A stretch of DNA of 64,000 bases, taken from Symsagittifera roscoffensis. Taxonomy: Eukaryota; Xenacoelomorpha; Acoela; Convolutidae. The DNA lies in assembly GCF_963678635.1 (NCBI RefSeq), contig NC_087064.1:23236509-23300508 (forward strand), read 5' to 3'. Below, one piece after another: positions 1 to 9,559 of the stretch. Under the pieces are notes generated by a model. The model was not told where the DNA came from. It did not search any database and was given only the letters and a program-made list of their open reading frames with translations. The position numbers and the translations under genes are program-made. Numbering within the stretch: position 1 is the stretch's first letter; the number at the start of each line of letters is the position of its first letter.

Positions 1-19
1 TTTAGGTTTATTTGAAATT

Positions 20-172
20 TATACAGTGTTTTAGGTTATTGTTTGTGGAATCCAAAGCAATAAAAAAAATCAAAGAAAAGTAGCAATGATGCGGAATCCG
101 CGACAAACCTGATTTGGGCTGTTGGGAATTCCGTTAACGATGCACGAAATGCACAGTTTAGCCGCGTAATGT
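20..172. repeat. Dispersed repeat with GCGGAATCCGC-like motifs, copy 1
   Basis: This stretch aligns by eye with 54317-54471. Shared landmarks are TACAGTGTTTTAGG, then a GGAATCCAAA block, ATCAAAGAAAAGTAGCAA, a GCGGAATCCG motif and AATGCACAGTTT. The motif GCGGAWTCCGC is close to its own reverse complement and recurs inside both copies. No coding potential is visible. The window edge may truncate this copy. I could not assign an element class. Confidence 0.7.
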
Positions 173-479
173 TAGTTACATCCATTTATTAAGTATGAGA
201 GCAGCTGAGTTTACTGCTTTTGAGATTTCTGAAAATCTAGGCAATTTTTCCGACGTCTGATAAAAGTAACAGACATTTTACGCTCGGGTCGATTTTTTAT
301 CCAAGCAAACTTTGACTTTGTAAACAACATTTTTTGGCGAAAATTTCTGCCATCTAAAATCTTTTGGTGCCTTGAGCTCAAAACATTTTACCTTGATGTA
401 TTAGAATCTGCGGTTTGAAAACAGTCACTTCAAGCAGTAAATAAGCGAGCGCTCGCACTGAGCACCCACGTATACTTAG

Positions 480-600
480 ATATTTTTTTGTCATCACATT
501 TTCCAGTGGTGGGTCTAAAATTGTCTCGAGGAGGGCGCGGATTTTCAAAAAATTGTCGACTTTTTTAAAGGTCAACCAGATTGATTTTTGACCTCTCCCA
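480..600 (+). repeat. Fragment of a dispersed CTCGAGGG repeat family
   Basis: The order of motifs is a CTCGAGGAGGG block, TTTTCAAAAA, TTGTCGAC, then GGTCAACCAGATTGATTTT. The same order is found at 14815-15180 and 25010-25130, and on the other strand at 34555-34975. This is a short diverged copy with no open frame of its own. Confidence 0.5.
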
Positions 601-1040
601 AAGCACTAAAAAGAATCCATTTTGCTGTTTAATTGCTTTGGTGATTGAACCCTTCATTTCACTTCCTAAAAAGCTTTCCTTTGATCTTATTTGATCAACA
701 CTCCGCCCGGTTTGTTAGCGTTAATTTTAAAACTAGAAGCCAAAATTACTCCGTTTTCGATAAAACGATGTTGGTCCAAATTTTGCATCATAGCAATCTA
801 TGAAGAATTTATTGCCCTTTTCGTTCACATCAAAAATTATTATTTTTTACCCAGTTTGAGTCAAACGCGCTTTCAAATTGAAAACTTGGTCGCATTATCG
901 AAATCAGCGATGTAATAAGCAAATTTTTTTGGATCTTTCTTTTTCCGCGGCAGTGTGATTCCATTTTTTTCTACTTTTTTTTCATTTCATCTAGCTTGCG
1001 ATTTTGTCTAAGTGTTGTGGTAAACTTAATAAATAGTTTC
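601..1040. other. No gene recognised
   Basis: This is AT-rich sequence. A 74-codon open frame at 691-915 has no recognisable motif and no supporting context. The last 80 bases before 1043 are T-rich, but I cannot say whether they are a real leader. Confidence 0.4.
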
Positions 1041-1042
1041 AG

Positions 1043-1500
1043 ATGGCGGACACGAAGTTCAATGCATTGTTTCAAATTAAGTAATAAGCAAATCATGACC
1101 AATTAGTGAAGGATATTCAAAAATTACTCTCGAAGATCTCCGAAAAAAAGACAAAAGAATCACAAAACAAAGTGAGCAGATCGTACTTAGAAACATACTT
1201 AGAACTGCAATTATCAGAACAGGAACGATATCTGGAATTGAACATTGAACATTGACAACCTCAGGTGTTGTATATGCGAGTTCTTCCTGTAAGAACTTGA
1301 GTATAAAATTGTTCACGCAGAAATAAAAGCTTGTCATTCTCACAACGAGGGCAATGGAAAGATTACCTCTACCGTTATAGTTGATTTTAAGTACTTCGAG
1401 GACAAGAATACTTTATATCATCGTCGAATGAAGCTAGGCAAGCATCCAAACCAAAGCAGTTTGAAGCTCATTTTTCCAAAAAAAAAGTAGTTCCCCAATA
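1043..1500 (+). pseudogene. Decayed LINE ORF1-like coding fragment
   Basis: An ATG at 1043 opens a frame reading MADTKFNALFQIK, which then meets two stop codons. It resumes as a Lys/Glu-rich, heptad-like stretch (ANHDQLVKDIQKLLSKI and onward) of about 55 residues. A shifted frame near 1350-1480 reads STVIVDFKYFEDKNTLY followed by RRMKLGK, which resembles the RNA-binding part of coiled-coil LINE ORF1 proteins (a VxF..x.dKn.l...RkkL pattern). Stops and frameshifts make it non-functional. A retroelement gag is the main alternative. The assignment rests on pattern only. Confidence 0.35.
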
Positions 1501-2040
1501 AATGATACTGAGCTACAAAAACTTGCCTATTAAAGAGCATAATTAACAACAAATCACAATTGCCAACAAAAATTAATCCCTCCAAATGAAGATGGCTCTC
1601 GAATTGAAATTCCCATGGCCGATCAAAGAGCTCTCGATGGTCTACAATCCGCAATCAAATGGCTCTCGATGGTCCTCAATGAGCGATCACGAGAAAAAAG
1701 CCAGTGACCTTGGGGCGCACTCTCGTATCCTGTAAGATCTAAAAAAACCTGCTTCAACATCTGTAAATTATCGGCACTTTAAACAAATAATATGACAATA
1801 AATAGTAAATAATAAGGTAAACAGCTTCCGGTTAACATGTTATCAAAAACGTTTCTCAACCAACTCAAAATCTGTAAACATTTTTGATAGCAAACTGACC
1901 TTAATCGGACAAACCAGTAGTTTCAAAGGCTTTTGTCTAAGAAAATCTTATTTTAGCTTTTTCACTTTCGCGCTATAATGACTTCAATAATTTGAGCCTG
2001 AACATCTTTCGCACCCAAAGGAGCCAAAACGGGTGCGAGT
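1501..2040. other. No gene recognised
   Basis: This may be the tail of the LINE-like fragment, followed by AT-rich sequence without coherent coding. Near 1610-1680 a short motif (GGCCGATCAAAGAGCTCTCGA and related) recurs about 45 bp apart as imperfect local repeats. Nothing else is supported. Confidence 0.35.
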
Positions 2041-2049
2041 TTTACGGCC

Positions 2050-3170
2050 TGTCGAGTTATATCACGCTATATTGTCTTTTTCCGCAATTAAGGGTTTTTA
2101 TACGAGCCAAAGGGTAGTGTCCCTTGGGCTGCGTTCGTTAACAATCCACACTGTATGCCCTAATTTTAAAATAACGTCACTATCGGAGTGCCACTTACTG
2201 CGTCTATTCAGCGCTCGTACATAATCTCGCAGCCAACGACTCCAAATTGCGTTGGCGTAGCTTTGCGCTCGGATATGTTGCTTTCGATGGTCGAAGTGCT
2301 CCTGGAAAGAGAGAGAAGGGAAGCTAGTACCATTTCGGTCTAACAAAAAGAGATTAGGAGTTAACACCTCAAAACCATCCGGACTTGCACTTACTGATGT
2401 TATAGGTCGAGCGTTCAGTGATTGTTCTACGAGACAGAAAGTTGTTTCAAGGAGTTCGGGAGTGAGCTTTCTACTCCTATTATTGCGTAGAGTACCCTTT
2501 TACAACACCGAACGAGACGTTCTCAAGAACCACTGTGATGCGGGGCTGCCGGGGGGTTAAATTTCCACTTAATGCCCTTTTTCGCCAGCTCTGGGGGTGC
2601 TTGTCCGTTCCACGACTGAATACAATTCAAGAGATCTTACTCGGCTCCCACAAAATTGGTGCCGTTATCGGACCTAATGACTGATGGAGTTCCGCGACAG
2701 GCAATGAGTCTTTCAATTCCCATTACACACGAACTCGTGTCCATGGATGAGACAATCTCAATATGTACAGTTCTTATGGTCATACATTTAAAAAGGCAGC
2801 ACCATCGCTTTTCAGAACTCCTCCTGATTGAGCCGTAAGAAGGTCCAAAATAATGAACACCATAGTTTGTGAAGGGAGGTTGGCCGACATGGGCGCGACT
2901 CATGCTTTTCCAAAGACAAAGGCAACTTGTGTTTCGAGTCAAGTTTTCACACGGGCGCGAAGAAAAGCTACAGCACAAAAAAGTTCTTCTGAGCTGTCAC
3001 CGAATATGTGTAACTCAACCCAATCAATTGGTGCGGAGAAAGAGCTGCGCTTTATTCTCCTTTTTCTTAGAGATAGCAAACCAGGCAAGAACCAGAGTGC
3101 CAGGCAAGAAATTTTGTCTTGATATCAACGGGTAGCTCATCATCCCATTGTTGGCCATTAATGCACCAGA
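2050..3170 (-). mobile_element. BEL/Pao retrotransposon remnant: integrase to DUF5641
   Basis: Read on the minus strand, 2978-2637 encodes the core of a BEL/Pao integrase. It contains PPFTNYGVHYFGP, then RRSSEKRWCCLFKCMTIR, HIEIVSSMDTSSCV and SDNGTNFVGAE. The last carries the second catalytic Asp in its typical (S/T)DNGTNF setting. Further on, 2367-2098 reads WSRWLRDYV..LNRRSKWH and ends in NERSPRDTTLW, the pattern of the DUF5641 domain that closes BEL/Pao polyproteins. The order integrase then DUF5641 fits the family. The frame is broken between the blocks and no LTRs were found, so this is a dead fragment. Confidence 0.8.
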
Positions 3171-3461
3171 TTTATTTCAACAATAATCGCGCTCTTACGG
3201 TATAGGGCGCTACGAGACCTATAGGGTCGGAAACTGAAGATACGTGTTGTGATTCGCATTTTATCTTGCATCTATTGCAAACTTTTCTTAACTAAATTAG
3301 TTAACAGGTCACTTACATATGACCTTCACTTGCCATTCTCTCCGCCGGAGAGAATGATTTCTCACTTTTTAATGTGTAAACTTTAGTCTAAATCACTTTT
3401 ATTCTTTTATTATTTTTAATTGTATAACTTAGAATTAGCTACAACAAAGTAACATTTTATC
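3171..3461 (+). other. Leader of the plus-strand gag remnant
   Basis: The last ~45 bases before the gag ATG (TTAGAATTAGCTACAACAAAG, then ACATTTTATCATGGCGCAG) match the reverse complement of about 13360-13400, which precedes the minus-strand relative of the same element. A perfect short inverted repeat, ATTCTCTCCGCCGGAGAGAAT, lies near 3335. No LTR boundary could be set. Confidence 0.45.
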
Positions 3462-4560
3462 ATGGCGCAGTCAAATAACGAATCTAACGTGAGAGGAATA
3501 CCTCCATTTTGGCAAAAGCATACCGTAGATCCCCCATTCCCTGGGAAGATTGGAGCGATTGGAGCTTAAGAAAATATAGACATCGAAAACCTACTAAATT
3601 CTTTGGAGAGACATCATCCTCAACCTCCAAATCTGTAAAATCCGTTGGACGGCGAAACGGAAAACCAAAGAAAGTCGAGAATGGACAGAAACGTTCAAGA
3701 ACAGAGACGCTACGACAAAGAGGAATCAGCTTCCATTAAATCAGAAATCAAGAATTTCAATGGAATGCGACTAGAGGAAGCAGATAAAAAATACGATCAG
3801 TCTTGTACCTGGCCTTAGGAAACGAAGGAAAAAGAATCTTCGGACAAAATTTTACAAAGGTAAAAATCTTGCAAATTTCATTTAAAGAAATTTGGGATTT
3901 CCTAGCAATCGCCTTTGTAAGAAAGACAAATGTCACATTTGAGCGACACAAATTGCTAACCCGAAAACAACGTGATAGAGAATCTCTCGAAAAATTTTGG
4001 GGTGCCTTAGCAGAAATGACTAAAAAGTGCGACATAGCCGCGGAAGAAGAAGAGTGGATGATTAGAGATACTTTCATAAACAACATGAAAAACTACGACA
4101 TCCAAAGGAAACTTTTAACAGAAACTCTTCCACCACGAGAAGCACCAAACGTAGCATTCATCGATGAAAAGGGAATTTTAAACCACTTGAAATTTACAAA
4201 CAATTTTAAATCCAACGGATCATCTGTACATAAACCGCATAGCCATTTCACTGTAAAAAGAGAGCCAACTCTCAATATAGAAAAGAGCAACACCTGTATG
4301 AAGTGCGGCGGAATCTTCTCAAAAAGACACTAGCAGTTTGCCCAGCAAAACTTACAAACAATTTTAAATCCAACTGATCATCTGTACATAAACCGCATAG
4401 CCATTTCACTGTAAAAAGAGAGCCAACTCTCAATATAGAAAAGAGCAACACCTGTATGAAGTGCGGCGGAACCTTCTCAAAAGGACACCTAGCAGTTTGC
4501 CCAGCAAAGGATAGACGGTCCGGTCGAAACATACCTCGAGGACGGCCATTTGTCACGCGG
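3462..4560 (+). pseudogene. Decayed Ty3/gypsy-like gag with zinc knuckle
   Basis: The ATG at 3462 starts MAQSNNESNVRGIPPFWQKH, followed by TVDPPFP; a frameshift near 3540 leads to PWEDWSDW. The main body (3803-4333) has the helical character of a retroelement capsid: LLTRKQRDRESLEKFWGAL, AEMTKKCDIA, EEEWMIRDTFINNM, then KLLTETLPPREA. It ends in a zinc-knuckle-like CMKCGG...H...C motif. A second, diverged gag of the same family lies on the minus strand at 12480-13340, which supports the call. Frameshifts, internal stops and a 158-bp internal duplication make it inactive. No pol follows; the element stops near 4560. Confidence 0.7.
4193..4508 (+). repeat. 158-bp tandem duplication inside the gag remnant
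   Basis: The block beginning TACAAACAATTTTAAATCCA is present twice, 158 bp apart (landmark ACAAACA at 4196 and 4354). Each copy encodes the linker plus the zinc knuckle. The first knuckle reads CMKCGGIFSKRH then stop; the second reads CMKCGGTFSKGHLAVCPAK. The copies are almost identical, so the duplication is younger than most of the decay around it. Confidence 0.85.
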
Positions 4561-4780
4561 TAATTCGGAAACAATAGTACTTTTGTTCAATTATCAACAT
4601 ATTTGTTATCATTTTGACCCAAATTGCAAACCAGTATTCTAAAAAAAGAAAAAACGCTCAAAATTAGTTCATCTCTACAAAACATTTCAATTGGAAATAT
4701 CTCTAATCAATACATTATGACAAAAAAGCATCATATGATGTTATCGGAAAAGCACGATTTATAACATTTCAGTTTGGATA
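4561..4780. other. No gene recognised
   Basis: This is AT-rich spacer between the gag remnant and the next repeat element. I see no coding or structured signal in it. Confidence 0.4.
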
Positions 4781-4789
4781 CTTCATGTT

Positions 4790-5034
4790 GATTGAAAGTC
4801 GAAACATACCTGAGTTTGGTCGAGCCCGGTCGAAACATATCTTGTTTGGGTCGAGCACGGTCGAGCACAGACTTTTTCGGTCGAGCACAGTTGAAACTTA
4901 TCTTGCTTGGATCGCGCACGGTTGCGCACATTTTATTGTCGAGCACGGTCCTAACATACCAAAATTTGGTCCAAATTGTCAAAACATATCGATTTATGGT
5001 CGAGACTGTCGAAAAAAAGAGAGCTCGACCCGGG
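4790..5034 (+). repeat. Truncated repeat element built of GGTCGAGCACGGTCGAAAC units
   Basis: About nine imperfect units of roughly 20-28 bp alternate GGTCGAGCACGG with TCGAAACATA. The right end is CTCGACCCGGG at 5024-5034. The same unit vocabulary and the same CTCGACCCGGG end occur in the fuller elements at 32260-32860 and 33092-33690. The left end here lacks the matching terminal repeat, so this copy appears truncated. Open frames on both strands here are consequences of the repeat and not genes. Confidence 0.7.
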
Positions 5035-5610
5035 CAGCCATAGCCAATTAGACGTTTCTTGCTTATAGTCACTTCCTGTTGGTGTAAATGCCTACCATTC
5101 ATCAATTTCGTTCTTTTTAGGCCTTCAAAACGGTTTTTACAGACTGCCGCGTCTCAGCTGGATTACGGAACAAACAGGCAACTATCGAGAGTTGTGACAA
5201 CTTCTTGACTTCTATAAAGTTTCTAAAATTTGTTTCGGGACAAATTTCCACGTCTATAAGAAAATAAGGCGCTTCCTATGAACCAATAGTTTCGTAACTG
5301 ACTTTGGTGTTTTGTGCTAATGTTTGTAGATTATATCTTTCTTGTTTTTGATGGGCTAGATAAAAATTTGACTTTAATAAGTTGTGCGCAGCAGTTGACC
5401 CGGTAGTTAAAGCGTTACCCCTCGACTAAGATGAGCATTGACTAATTTTTTTGTCAATTATGCTCCTTTATGTTTACGTGGGTTTAATTGTGGGTACATT
5501 TGATCTCCCTCCCATGCCAAACTCGTTCCCTGCCTTTAACCCCACGCCCCCTGCACGTAAAATGGGTGGCTTTTTGTGGTAATTCTTGGGGAGCAAATGT
5601 TGTAGGAAAA
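5035..5610. other. No gene recognised
   Basis: This is mixed-composition sequence. Open frames are short and cross into the next repeat. The stretch around 5500-5610 is richer in C and G than its surroundings and is interrupted by the inverted-repeat element at 5611. Confidence 0.4.
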
Positions 5611-6218
5611 CCCGGGTTGACGTCCATAGAAGAAAAATGCTTCTCATACAATTTCATATATGGTGTCTATGGAAAAAATGCTTATCATACAATTTCATAT
5701 ATGTTGTCTATGGAAAAATGCTTATCATACAATTTTCATACAAAATTTCAAAATGGTTTTAAAGAGTTTTGGTTCAGATACATATTCTACTCGACGCTTT
5801 TAAAGCTTTCTGGTAACCAAAAAAATAATTTTAATTTTGAATGAAAAAAATGCTTGTCATACAATTTCATAGTATGGAAAAAATGCTTGTCATACAATTT
5901 CATAGTATGGAAAAAATGCTTATCATACAATTTCATAGTATGGAAAAAATGCTTATCATACAAATTCATACTATGGAAAAAAGGCTTATCATGCTATTTT
6001 AATACAATTTTGGCGATAAGGAGACTGATAAAAAAGCTTAAATTTTAGTTCTAGAGTATGGAAAAAGTGCTTGTTTTAAAATTTCATATATGAAAAAAAT
6101 GCTTTTTTTGCTATTTTCATACATACCTTTTTACTCTATGAAATTCTATGAAAGAGTATGATAAGCATTTTTTTCATATATGAAAATTGTATGATAAGCA
6201 TTTTTTTGTCAACCCGGG
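5611..6218. mobile_element. 608-bp inverted-repeat (MITE-like) element with 33-bp tandem units
   Basis: The left end CCCGGGTTGAC (5611) and the right end GTCAACCCGGG (6218) are inverted copies. The inverted similarity continues inward through AAAAATGCTT.TCATACAAT and TTTCATATATG. The interior holds a head-to-tail array of units around ATGCTTATCATACAATTTCA; between about 5850 and 5985 the period is 33 bp, which gives an 11-residue repeating frame on both strands (YNFIVWKKCLS on plus, YDKHFFHTMKL on minus). The flanks are AA on both sides, consistent with a 2-bp target duplication. No transposase is present, so it would be non-autonomous. Confidence 0.75.
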
Positions 6219-6339
6219 AAGGGGGCAGGCGAAAGTGTGGGCTGGATTATTTTGAATGTGAGGAGGGGCTATGTTGGAGGACTAAGTTTAGGGCGTGAAC
6301 GCGCGGGAGTTTTGTGATTACTTTCGATTTTTTTAAAAT

Positions 6340-6660
6340 AAATGTTTAGAAAAACTAATTTTGTTCTACAAAATTTCTCAATTTAGAATATATTCGTTTG
6401 TTACAGCTAAATCTAATTGTGTGCAATTTAAAAAAAAAAAGGTTACGAGTGAATTAATCTCAAAATTAAAACTTTTAAAAATGAAAGAACAGTCTCTCCC
6501 TCAAAAAGAATAAACCAATCAAGGTCAAATATAAAACATCGGTTAAAAAAATTATGACAGGTTGAAGTAAGCAGCAGTAATTCATAACTTTCTTCTTAAC
6601 AGAAAAAAATTTATTTTCTTTTAACAAAGTAGCATATCCTTTTCTCCCCGCAAAAAAAAG
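6340..6660 (-). repeat. Leader-like fragment related to 13340-13560
   Basis: Shared blocks are TTTGTTACAGCTAA, GAGTGAATTAA and CTCAAAATTAAA, in the same order as at about 13386-13470, where they precede the minus-strand gag. This is probably the untranslated leader of a second copy of that retroelement whose coding part is lost. The flanking sequence is AT-rich. Confidence 0.45.
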
Positions 6661-6662
6661 AG

Positions 6663-6849
6663 AGGTGTGTTAGTAAAACCACGACAATCAAATAAATAGA
6701 AGGCATTAAACGGTAGTACTGTTGTTATGTGTTTGAAGTTTGATAAGGATGATTAGAGCAGTTGGACAAATTTTGATACGAATCTGAAAATAAGTCAACC
6801 CGAGGGACTAGAAAAAAAATCCGGTAGAAAATTGGTACTGAACTGTAAA
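6663..6849. repeat. 187-bp dispersed direct repeat, copy 1
   Basis: It is almost identical to 9303-9484. It starts TGTGTTAGTAAAACCACGAC and ends GGTAGAAAATTGGTACTGAA, and it contains GTCAACCCGAGGGACTAG. Both copies sit next to sequence of the minus-strand retroelement: copy 1 after its leader fragment, copy 2 at its 3' end. An LTR origin is therefore possible, but the right edge lacks a TG...CA boundary, so this is unproven. Confidence 0.75.
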
Positions 6850-8180
6850 CACTGGGGGAATTCACAATATATCTAGGCCGGTCTCGCTTGCTAATTCACA
6901 CCGCCGCAATTTGTTCCCTTTGGTAATGAGGTCAGCGGGGCAACCGATTCCAAGTACTGTTTAAAATCCCAAAAGGGTTGATTTGGTGGTTGGCTGCTCT
7001 GTACTGTACTATGCTGCTTGCCCCTCGGTTTGTGCTCCTTCGACTGTATCTCGCCCGTCAATCAATAGTCGATCGCAACAACAATTCCAATCATTAGAAT
7101 GAATTAAGAAATGAATATAACCAGATACAGAGTAGCCTATAACTGGCTGAAATATAAATTATTCGTTCAATTAAGGAAAAGGGTCTGCGATTCTTATTAA
7201 CCAACTAACTGCTTCCAAGGGTTTATCAATATTCCACTTTTTACTATCTTTCCAGAGTTATCCCTCTGAACTACAGTTTATCCTCGGAAGTACCTAGAAA
7301 AATCACCTCACCCAATGAATTAACAACTTTCACGAAGTTGTTCCTTTAAGGCTTTTGTAACTTTTTCTAACCGACTTTTTTAACCTTTGTCTACACTTCG
7401 TTCTCACTTTACTTTGAGAATCAAGCGACTACCTTAGCTTGTAGCCCAAATTGTTGTGACGCTTAAAAGTCATCCTGAAACATCCGCGTCTTATGTCTAT
7501 TTACCCTAGTTTTAGTTGGAGATCCGACATTCCGTATAAGTCTTAACATTTATTTAAGTGCCTCCTAAGCAGCGTTCAAGTTCTTAATTCCAGCATGATC
7601 ACATTAATTTAAATGCCAAGTTCAAAATGCCAATCGAAGCTATGCTAAACAAATAACAAGTGCAACTCCAACCTAATTCAAGCTATGTTTACGTTTCAAA
7701 ATGTCCAAGGATTTTATTTAGTTTTCCCGTATCTTTTCCCTTCTCCCATGACTAGGATACAATCTCAGTGAACTTAATTTCCTGTTCAACTTAATCCAAA
7801 AATTCCCATACGTAACCTATTCAAATTTCAACCTAATCGACCTTCGGGGTAAGCCGTTCCCTTAACTGGGGTCGAATCGAGTCAATAAAACATTCCCTAG
7901 AAGCCATTGGAATATCTTGTATGATCCTAACATTTGGATTAATTAATTCCTTATTTCCTTGCCTACATAGCTAAATTAATATGTGACTACTTTTCTGTAC
8001 CGTTGACGCATTTCTATTTATAGTTCATTCACCAAGTCAAATTGAACTCAATGTTTTATTAACTCCTTCTTAATAATTTCAACAACATACTATTATACAT
8101 TAAGCCAAGATATTCCATCGATTTGGGGAAAATGCCTTAGCAATTCCACATACATGCAACTCAATGTTACCAGATCCATA
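6850..8180. other. No gene recognised
   Basis: About 1.3 kb of ordinary AT-rich sequence with no open frame above 60 codons and no recognisable motif on either strand. It lies between two copies of a direct repeat, so it may be the interior of a decayed element. Confidence 0.4.
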
Positions 8181-8199
8181 AGATCGTCAAAAAGCCCCC

Positions 8200-9045
8200 C
8201 TAATTAAAAAACATATGATTTGGGCTACTTTCCGGTGTTAAATTTAGGGTTTTGGGGCTAAAACCCAAAAGGTCAAATAAAGGTCACCAGGGGTCAAATC
8301 TCCTATAAAGGATTTGGGGTTACACGAGGGTCGTGCCTACCAATTTTCATCCATATCCGACAATTACTTCCTAAGTTATTCAATTTTCAAGGCCCGTTAT
8401 CACTTTTCCCGGAAAGGGTCAATTAGCACCGGAAAGTTCAACTGGGAACTAAGACTTACAGGGACCAATTTTATCAGAGTGGGTCATACTACACTTAGGT
8501 GCCATAAAATTGATATGCACTTGCTCACTTTTTTGCGCGAATTGCCTATTAACACCTCCAGGGGTTAATTTTCCCAAGTGCTAATAACCCGTTATCACCC
8601 AGTCGGGTCATCGCCTTAAAATACGATAGACCATGTCACTATCTATCATCCCTGTAAATTTCAGCTCCCTAGTATCATTGGGGGTCGAGAAATAGCCTCC
8701 GAAAGTCGGATGGGGGTTTGTTTGTTTAGGGACGTAAATCGGGCCGGGGTAACCTTGTGGTTCCGAAACTTCAAACTTAAGCTTTCCTCACCTAGGGCTA
8801 CCACATACGTAAAAATGAGCTCAATCGGACCAATGGTTAAGGATTTCCAGCGAGGCCATTTGCACTTCCGGGAACCGTTATCACTCGGCCCCGGGGGGTC
8901 GGGTGGGTGCGGCTTTTTGCATGCCCGGGTCAAATCATCTCTAGTATCACTCCACTAAATTTCATAAAGTCCGCCCCGGTAGGTCCCGAGTTGGGGGGGG
9001 GGGGCTGTCCGAGGATATTCCAGCACCCATTTTCAATAAAAACCC
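8200..9045. repeat. GC-richer block of degenerate repeats
   Basis: Composition shifts clearly to G and C. Short phrases recur in altered form: CCCGTTATCAC, GGGTCAAAT, CACTAAATTTCATAAAG-like and ATCACTC. A run of 12 G lies at 8993-9004. The phrase CCCGGGTCAA (8926) recurs at 37909 next to a similar AATAAAATTTCATG phrase, so the block probably belongs to a dispersed family. Open frames on both strands here look like by-products of GC content. Confidence 0.45.
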
Positions 9046-9050
9046 ATTTG

Positions 9051-9137
9051 CATGTAGTTCTTAAGCAGGGGCACAACAGCGGTTCGCCGTGATGAGCTGT
9101 ACAGCTCGTATGTTGGTCCTATCCCTCGTGGATAAAT
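9051..9137 (+). repeat. 87-bp conserved module, copy 1
   Basis: It matches 52442-52530: CATGTAGTT.TTAAGCAGGG, GCACAACAGC, GTGATGAGCTG, ATGTTGGTC and CCCTCGTGG in the same order. Here GAGCTGTACAGCTC is a perfect palindrome; in the second copy the corresponding bases can still pair (GAGCT with AGTTC, allowing G-U). The function is unknown. It could be the conserved core of a short interspersed element. Confidence 0.65.
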
Positions 9138-9302
9138 GATCTCAAATACAAGTTTAATTCGATCTTAACTTAACTACTCTATTTTTTACCGATCTTGACA
9201 GACTACATCAACGAATTAGCTCTTACTACTCTTAGTTTGCATGTTCAAGGTTCAACGAAAAAGGTGATGTACGCTATACAATAGAATCACCAATTCTACA
9301 GA

Positions 9303-9484
9303 TGTGTGTTAGTAAAACCACGACAATCAAATAAATAAAAGGCACTGTAGGGTAGTACTGTTGTTATGTGTTTGAAATTTGATAAGGATGATTAGAGCAG
9401 TTAGACACATTTTGATAAGAATCTGAAAGTAAGTCAACCCGAGGGACTAGAAAAAAATTCCGGTAGAAAATTGGTACTGAACTC
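9303..9484. repeat. 187-bp dispersed direct repeat, copy 2
   Basis: See the first copy at 6663-6849. This copy abuts the 3' end (minus-strand sense) of the decayed gag-pol element that extends from about 13450 down to 9560, the place where a 3' LTR would be expected. Confidence 0.75.
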
Positions 9485-9559
9485 CAAATTGCAAGATTGA
9501 TGAATATATATCATCAAAAGTCATGAAATACTACGACTAACAAAACGTTTTTTTATCAA

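Noticed and set aside
4731-5105. 124-codon minus-strand frame and overlapping plus frames
   Set aside because: They translate a degenerate 20-28-bp repeat in several frames at once, so they are by-products of the repeat.
5611-6218. CRISPR array
   Set aside because: The repeats are contiguous degenerate tandem units without unique spacers and lie between inverted ends in a eukaryotic genome.
9051-9137. Possible hammerhead ribozyme (GTGATGAG followed by a stem)
   Set aside because: The core should read CTGATGA...GAAA with a closing helix around the cleavage site. Here it is GTGATGA and GTAT/ATAT follows the stem, and the outer helix does not pair in either copy.
6663-9484. The two 187-bp direct repeats as the LTR pair of one 2.8-kb element
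   Set aside because: The interior has no coding, the ends lack TG...CA, and each copy is better explained by its own adjacent fragment of the minus-strand retroelement.
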